Shown: positions 60,543 through 64,000 of the stretch, one piece after another
How positions within the stretch are numbered: position 1 is the first letter of the stretch
How the letters are laid out: each line of letters opens with the position of its first letter
Notes under the pieces: model-generated
Seen by the model: the letters and a program-made list of their open reading frames with translations, nothing else
The model's database searches: none
Told to the model about the DNA's origin: nothing
Made by a program: the position numbers and the translations under genes
NCBI GenBank assembly: GCA_002162795.1
Contig: MAAY01000062.1
Span: 41,551 to 105,550, forward strand
Origin: Rhodobacterales bacterium 56_14_T64
GTDB taxonomy: Bacteria > Pseudomonadota > Alphaproteobacteria > Rhodobacterales > Rhodobacteraceae
DNA length: 64,000 nucleotides
Direction of reading: 5' to 3'

Positions 60543-62056
60543 TTTCCATTCTCCGACAGGTCCAATCGGAACCGAAATCGCAGAAAATCGCCCATATCGG
60601 TATCTATGCTGGACATCCACTGTTCGGCGGTTTGGGGCGCGGCGTCTTGGTCTTGTGCTTGCACGGTCGTCTTTGTGCCGCGCTGCGCGTCGTTATCAAA
60701 GACCACATCATCAGCGCCAATGCCGCTGTCCTCTCCGGTGTCAGATTGTTCTCGTGCTGTCTCAACATAGTCCAGTATGGCATTGGAAACGCTCAGGTTG
60801 TTTAAGGCGTCGGGGTCGTCTGGTTGTCGCTCTAGTGCGGTTTCAAAAGCGGCCGTGGCAAGTCGGTATTTTCGGTTGCGGATGAGTGACAGACCTTCGC
60901 CCATGGCGGCATCAAAGCTGCCGTGGCCGGAAAATATCTCAGCCGCTTCTGCGTATTGACCCGCCTTCATCAAGGCATAGCCACGGTGCAGTGGGTCATT
61001 GAACAAACGGCTGGCCGCATCGAATTCTTTGCGGTTCATGGCTCGTTGTCCCTGTTGATCGGGTGTCAGAAACCAATCTTTCCAACCTTCAGCATGGCTG
61101 TTAGTGGGCGTCAGTAGCGGCATCACCACAAGCAAGAGTGCCCAACGCATAGTCCAACCGCGACGGAACCAGATCAACGCCAGAAACGCCGCGGGCCAAG
61201 CCAGCCACCAGCCGCGATCTTGCCATTGCAGTCTTTCATCGCCGCTTAGCGCTCCGACATAGGCTTGATCCAGCCAGCGAGATATTTGGGCCAGGTCACT
61301 GTCGTTCGGCGCCAGATGCAGCACCTTGGCAGTTTTGATTTGTGCCAGTTGGGGTAGGGTGGTGCTGTCGGGCGCGGCGATCATGAAAAAGATACTGTGT
61401 TTGATTTCGCTGGTGGCGGTGAATGCAGCCAGATCGCTGGGGTTGAAATCGTCCAGTACAAACAGGATGGCGCCGGGAACATCAGACTTGGACAGGATCT
61501 GGCGACCCAAAGCCAGCGCGGTTGCTGGTGCATCACCTTCGCGCGGCATGACCCGAGGTTGCAGAGACTCTAGCAGAGGGCGCAGAATATTGGCATCCTC
61601 GGTCAGTGGCGCCACCTGATGGGCCGAACCCGCGTAAGCGATCAGTGCGGTTCGGGCGCCAGCACGGCTGTTGATCAGATCGATGATTTTGAAGCGGGCC
61701 CGATCCAACCGACTGGGGGCCAGATCCGTCTGCTCCATGCTTGGAGTGATCTTGAACGCCACAACCAATGGTGCAGTATCCGCCAGCAGTGGATTGGCAA
61801 GCCGTGTCCAGGCGGGACCAGCCGTCGCGAACGCCAGCAACACCCCACACAGCGCCACACCATCAATCGGCAATATGCGGCGTGTACCTATGGGGTTCAC
61901 TTGCAAGGCAGCGGCTAAATGAGGGGCGATTCCCGGCGGAAGATCGCTGCGCTGCTGATTGCCGCGCCGGATTATCCACCACAGGCACAGGAAAATCGGC
62001 AGGATGAGCAACCAAAATGGGCGTAGAAAGTGAAAATGCGCAAAGATGTCACTCAT
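60539..62056 (-). CDS. BatB/BatC-like VWA protein with TPR, degenerate metal site
   Basis: 505 residues. Two N-terminal membrane segments (about 10-29 and 60-80), a VWA domain at about 95-275, a membrane segment near 290-312, then TPR-like helices (residues 340-425) and a low-complexity acidic tail. The position where VWA proteins have DxSxS reads VVAFKITPSMEQTD, so the key Asp is Lys. Metal binding by this VWA is therefore doubtful. It overlaps the BatA-like gene by 8 bases upstream and BatD by 4 bases downstream. Confidence 0.85.
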   Translation of the reverse strand: MSDIFAHFHFLRPFWLLILPIFLCLWWIIRRGNQQRSDLPPGIAPHLAAALQVNPIGTRRILPIDGVALCGVLLAFATAGPAWTRLANPLLADTAPLVVAFKITPSMEQTDLAPSRLDRARFKIIDLINSRAGARTALIAYAGSAHQVAPLTEDANILRPLLESLQPRVMPREGDAPATALALGRQILSKSDVPGAILFVLDDFNPSDLAAFTATSEIKHSIFFMIAAPDSTTLPQLAQIKTAKVLHLAPNDSDLAQISRWLDQAYVGALSGDERLQWQDRGWWLAWPAAFLALIWFRRGWTMRWALLLVVMPLLTPTNSHAEGWKDWFLTPDQQGQRAMNRKEFDAASRLFNDPLHRGYALMKAGQYAEAAEIFSGHGSFDAAMGEGLSLIRNRKYRLATAAFETALERQPDDPDALNNLSVSNAILDYVETAREQSDTGEDSGIGADDVVFDNDAQRGTKTTVQAQDQDAAPQTAEQWMSSIDTDMGDFLRFRFRLDLSENGK

Positions 62057-63038
62057 AACGATGGTTCGACTTGCGGTTTTTCAGGTGCAGCGCGGTTATA
62101 GAAAGCATCAACAAAACAAGTGAAACCATCAATGGGATGTGGCTCAGGTTTTGCCGGGGGCGATAGCTTTTTTGCTCCACCAGGCGCGGTGTTTGCGCAT
62201 CAATCTGGGTGTAGATACTGTTCAGTGCCTCGCCGTTGTCGGCAAAGAAAAAGTCACCTCCGGTTGTTTTTGCAATCCGCTGTAGCAAGTCCAGATCGAC
62301 GCGGTTTTCGCCACTGCCCTTGGGGTCGCCGACTCCAATTGTGGTTATCACCACGCCGCGATCCTTGGCAATTGATGCCGCATTGATTGGGGTCATATGC
62401 GAGGCGGTGTCTGCTCCATCGCTGAGAAGGATCAATAACCGATCGTCAACTTGACTGGCGTCAAAGGCACGAATTGCCAGACCTATGGCGTCACCCACAG
62501 CTGTGTTGGGGCCAGCCATGCCGGGTTGGGTTTGCTCCAAAAACCCGGTCAGTGCTTGTAGGTCTTGGGTGAATGGTGCCTGAATGAAGGCGCGGGTGCC
62601 GAACACGATCAAGGCCATACGGTCGTTGTCGCGGTGCTCGATGAATTGCGACAAGACCTGTTTGACCGCGTCCAACCGCGGCTGTGGCGACCCATCCGGT
62701 GCTTTGAAATCGCGCTCATCCATCGAGCCTGAAACATCCAATGCCAATACAATATCGCGGGCCGAGGTTTCGACAACGATGGGCTCGCCAAGGTGTTCTG
62801 GCCGGGAAAGCGCCAAAATCAACAGGGCCCAAATAGTGACAGCAATGGTGATTTGCAGGCGTGACCGGTGAAGAACGACGCTGCCTTTTTGGGGCGTGAT
62901 TCCTGCGGCCTGGGTGACGCGATGAAAAAACGGAATGCGCAGCGCTTGTGATTGGTCATGGTACGGTGGGGCAAAGCGCCAGACCAGCCAAGGCAGCGGC
63001 AGAATGAGCAATATCCAAGGGGCCGCCAAAGTTAACAT
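62049..63038 (-). CDS. BatA-like VWA membrane protein
   Basis: About 329 residues from ATG 63038, or 338 from ATG 63065; the ribosome site does not decide. Two N-terminal membrane segments (near 5-25 and 55-75), a VWA domain with an intact MIDAS start LALDVSGSMDERD, the threonine in GPNTAVGDAI and the LLILLSDGADT strand, and a C-terminal membrane segment (LSHIPLMVSLVLLMLSITAL). It is expected to work as the main VWA partner of the operon with a MoxR ATPase encoded beyond the window. Confidence 0.9.
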   Translation of the reverse strand: MLTLAAPWILLILPLPWLVWRFAPPYHDQSQALRIPFFHRVTQAAGITPQKGSVVLHRSRLQITIAVTIWALLILALSRPEHLGEPIVVETSARDIVLALDVSGSMDERDFKAPDGSPQPRLDAVKQVLSQFIEHRDNDRMALIVFGTRAFIQAPFTQDLQALTGFLEQTQPGMAGPNTAVGDAIGLAIRAFDASQVDDRLLILLSDGADTASHMTPINAASIAKDRGVVITTIGVGDPKGSGENRVDLDLLQRIAKTTGGDFFFADNGEALNSIYTQIDAQTPRLVEQKSYRPRQNLSHIPLMVSLVLLMLSITALHLKNRKSNHRYE

Positions 63039-63505
63039 TGTGGTCGCCGATGCTGGCGCAACCATTGGCGGGCAAGTGCCGTGAGATCTGGGTTGGCTGG
63101 GGGCTCAGTCCGGTAAGGCGCGGTTGTCAAAACATGGTCGGCGCCCTGAGAAAATCCGTGGCCTCCATAACTGCTGTCAAGAAAGTCGAGCCACGCCGCG
63201 CCGCGCAGTGCTGCAACCGTCGGGCGCGGGAACGCGCTAAGGGCTGTGCGGCGCAGCAAGATAGCAATTTTGGTTGGATCGTCTGAAAGTTGGTCCAGTT
63301 CGGTAAGGGCAGCCCGCCGGTAGGCATTGTCTCGCCAGTGTCGCCACCTCCTGTGCGCAGCCCAAGCTGTTGTCGTTGCCAGAACGACAAGTACAGCCAG
63401 CCAGCCCAGGGTCTGCGGAACCATCGAAATCGCCGGAGGTGGCGCCATCGGGTGCAACTGGTCCAACAGGTCAATCAGATTCATTCCGTCTAAATGCTGG
63501 CTCAT
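63032..63505 (-). CDS. DUF4381 family protein of the Bat operon
   Basis: 157 residues. A short acidic N-terminus, one membrane segment (TLGWLAVLVVLATTTAWAAH, residues 28-47) and a cytoplasmic helical part with the FPRPTVAALRGAAWLDFLD motif usual in DUF4381. Genes of this family sit between the DUF58 and VWA genes in MoxR/Bat operons, as here. It overlaps DUF58 by 4 bases and the BatA-like gene by 7 bases. Confidence 0.85.
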   Translation of the reverse strand: MSQHLDGMNLIDLLDQLHPMAPPPAISMVPQTLGWLAVLVVLATTTAWAAHRRWRHWRDNAYRRAALTELDQLSDDPTKIAILLRRTALSAFPRPTVAALRGAAWLDFLDSSYGGHGFSQGADHVLTTAPYRTEPPANPDLTALARQWLRQHRRPQC

Positions 63506-64000
63506 CCCAACCTCCGTCGCAGGCCAAACAGTTGGATCATTTGCGGCAATGCAGGTTGATCAGTGCTGAGCGGTAAAACAGGGAACCGGTATTTGCGCGC
63601 CAAATCCGTCAATGTGGTCAATCGTGTGTCAAATGATGCCTGCACTCTTGCGCGCAGCACCGGGTCAGACAGATCAAGATTGGCCTGCAAGCCTCCATCA
63701 GATATGGAAATACTCTTATTCATCAATCTTTGAGATGCAGGGTCAGAGACCTGTATGAGGATCAAATCTCCACGCTGGGAAAGCTGCCTCAGCAGTGGCT
63801 CACTTTGATCGGTCAACCCGTCAAAATCTGAGATGAGGACCACCAGGCCACTCCGCGGCATCAGTTTCAGGGCGCGTTTCAAGACCTCATTGATAGTGAT
63901 CAATTCGGGCGGCTGCCAGCCGGCGTGAAGCGCCTGATTTCCCGCCGCCAACGCGGTCAGAAATTGGGTGAGCGTGGTTGCGCTGCGGCGGGGCCGGTGC
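63502..64000 (-). CDS. DUF58 family protein, C-terminal part
   Basis: The minus-strand frame stays open to the window edge, so the N-terminus lies beyond 64000; a TTG at 63951 is not the true start. The visible 166 residues contain the DUF58 VWA-like core: VLISDFDGLTDQSEPLLRQL and the LILIQVSDPASQ strand, and end FGLRRRLG. The family accompanies MoxR ATPases and VWA proteins. It is the furthest upstream gene seen in this operon; a MoxR gene is predicted next. Confidence 0.9.
   Translation of the reverse strand, partial: HRPRRSATTLTQFLTALAAGNQALHAGWQPPELITINEVLKRALKLMPRSGLVVLISDFDGLTDQSEPLLRQLSQRGDLILIQVSDPASQRLMNKSISISDGGLQANLDLSDPVLRARVQASFDTRLTTLTDLARKYRFPVLPLSTDQPALPQMIQLFGLRRRLG

Overview
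The window looks like the chromosome of a marine Roseobacter-type alphaproteobacterium (Rhodobacteraceae). The main reasons are a complete RcGTA-type gene transfer agent (GTA) cluster followed by cysE, a pyruvate dehydrogenase operon whose E1-beta carries its own lipoyl domain, and many TRAP, ABC and Mo-hydroxylase genes. The species cannot be named from the sequence alone. I saw no tRNA, rRNA, insertion sequence, integrase or CRISPR array.

Layout. 1-126: tail of a VOC-family gene. 178-14544 (+): GTA structural cluster, with a candidate sigma70-like promoter, small and large terminase, portal, g3.5, prohead protease, capsid, head-tail connectors, tail tube, chaperones, tape measure, distal tail, hub, NlpC/P60 peptidase and the large host-contact protein. 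A small conserved-looking protein and cysE follow. Strong hairpins lie inside the cluster after terL, after the capsid gene and before g12. 16004-19677 (-): pdhA-pdhB-pdhC, with a perfect palindrome just upstream of pdhA. 19930-21759 (-): an FtsB/DivIC-like division gene and pgk. 21894-24061 (+): two overlapping cyclophilins and a DUF3179 protein. 24645-29262 (+): a lone flagellin, a Rieske oxygenase and a chemoreceptor with a c-type haem motif in its sensor domain. 29341-35609 (-): a dipeptidase and a complete dipeptide/oligopeptide ABC importer. 35909-41943 (+): an AMP-forming acyl-CoA synthetase and an RND efflux adaptor/pump pair. 42051-45886 (-): a three-subunit molybdenum hydroxylase plus a MoaD/ThiS-like protein. 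46753-50870 (+): a TAXI-type TRAP transporter with a universal stress protein. 50899-55002 (-): an Att-like ABC ATPase, FtsX permease and secreted lipocalin-like protein. 55166-59156: a small secreted protein, a potassium-channel-like protein, cardiolipin synthase and an arylsulfatase. 59289-64000 (-): a Bat-type operon (DUF58, DUF4381, VWA, VWA-TPR, BatD-like) cut by the window edge.

How the genes work together. The GTA cluster encodes a virus-like particle that packages host DNA. Its order and ATGA-type overlaps imply one long transcript, and the internal hairpins are good candidates for setting subunit ratios. The rest is mostly carbon and nitrogen scavenging (peptides, TRAP substrate, sulfate esters, Mo hydroxylase, Rieske oxygenase), central metabolism (pdh, pgk), envelope functions (Att-like transporter, cardiolipin synthase, Bat) and sensing. 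No wholly new multi-gene system is evident. The points most worth a second look are the GTA promoter palindrome and structured internal spacers, the haem-type chemoreceptor, the MoaD-like partner of the Mo hydroxylase, and the Bat VWA protein that has lost its metal-site aspartate.
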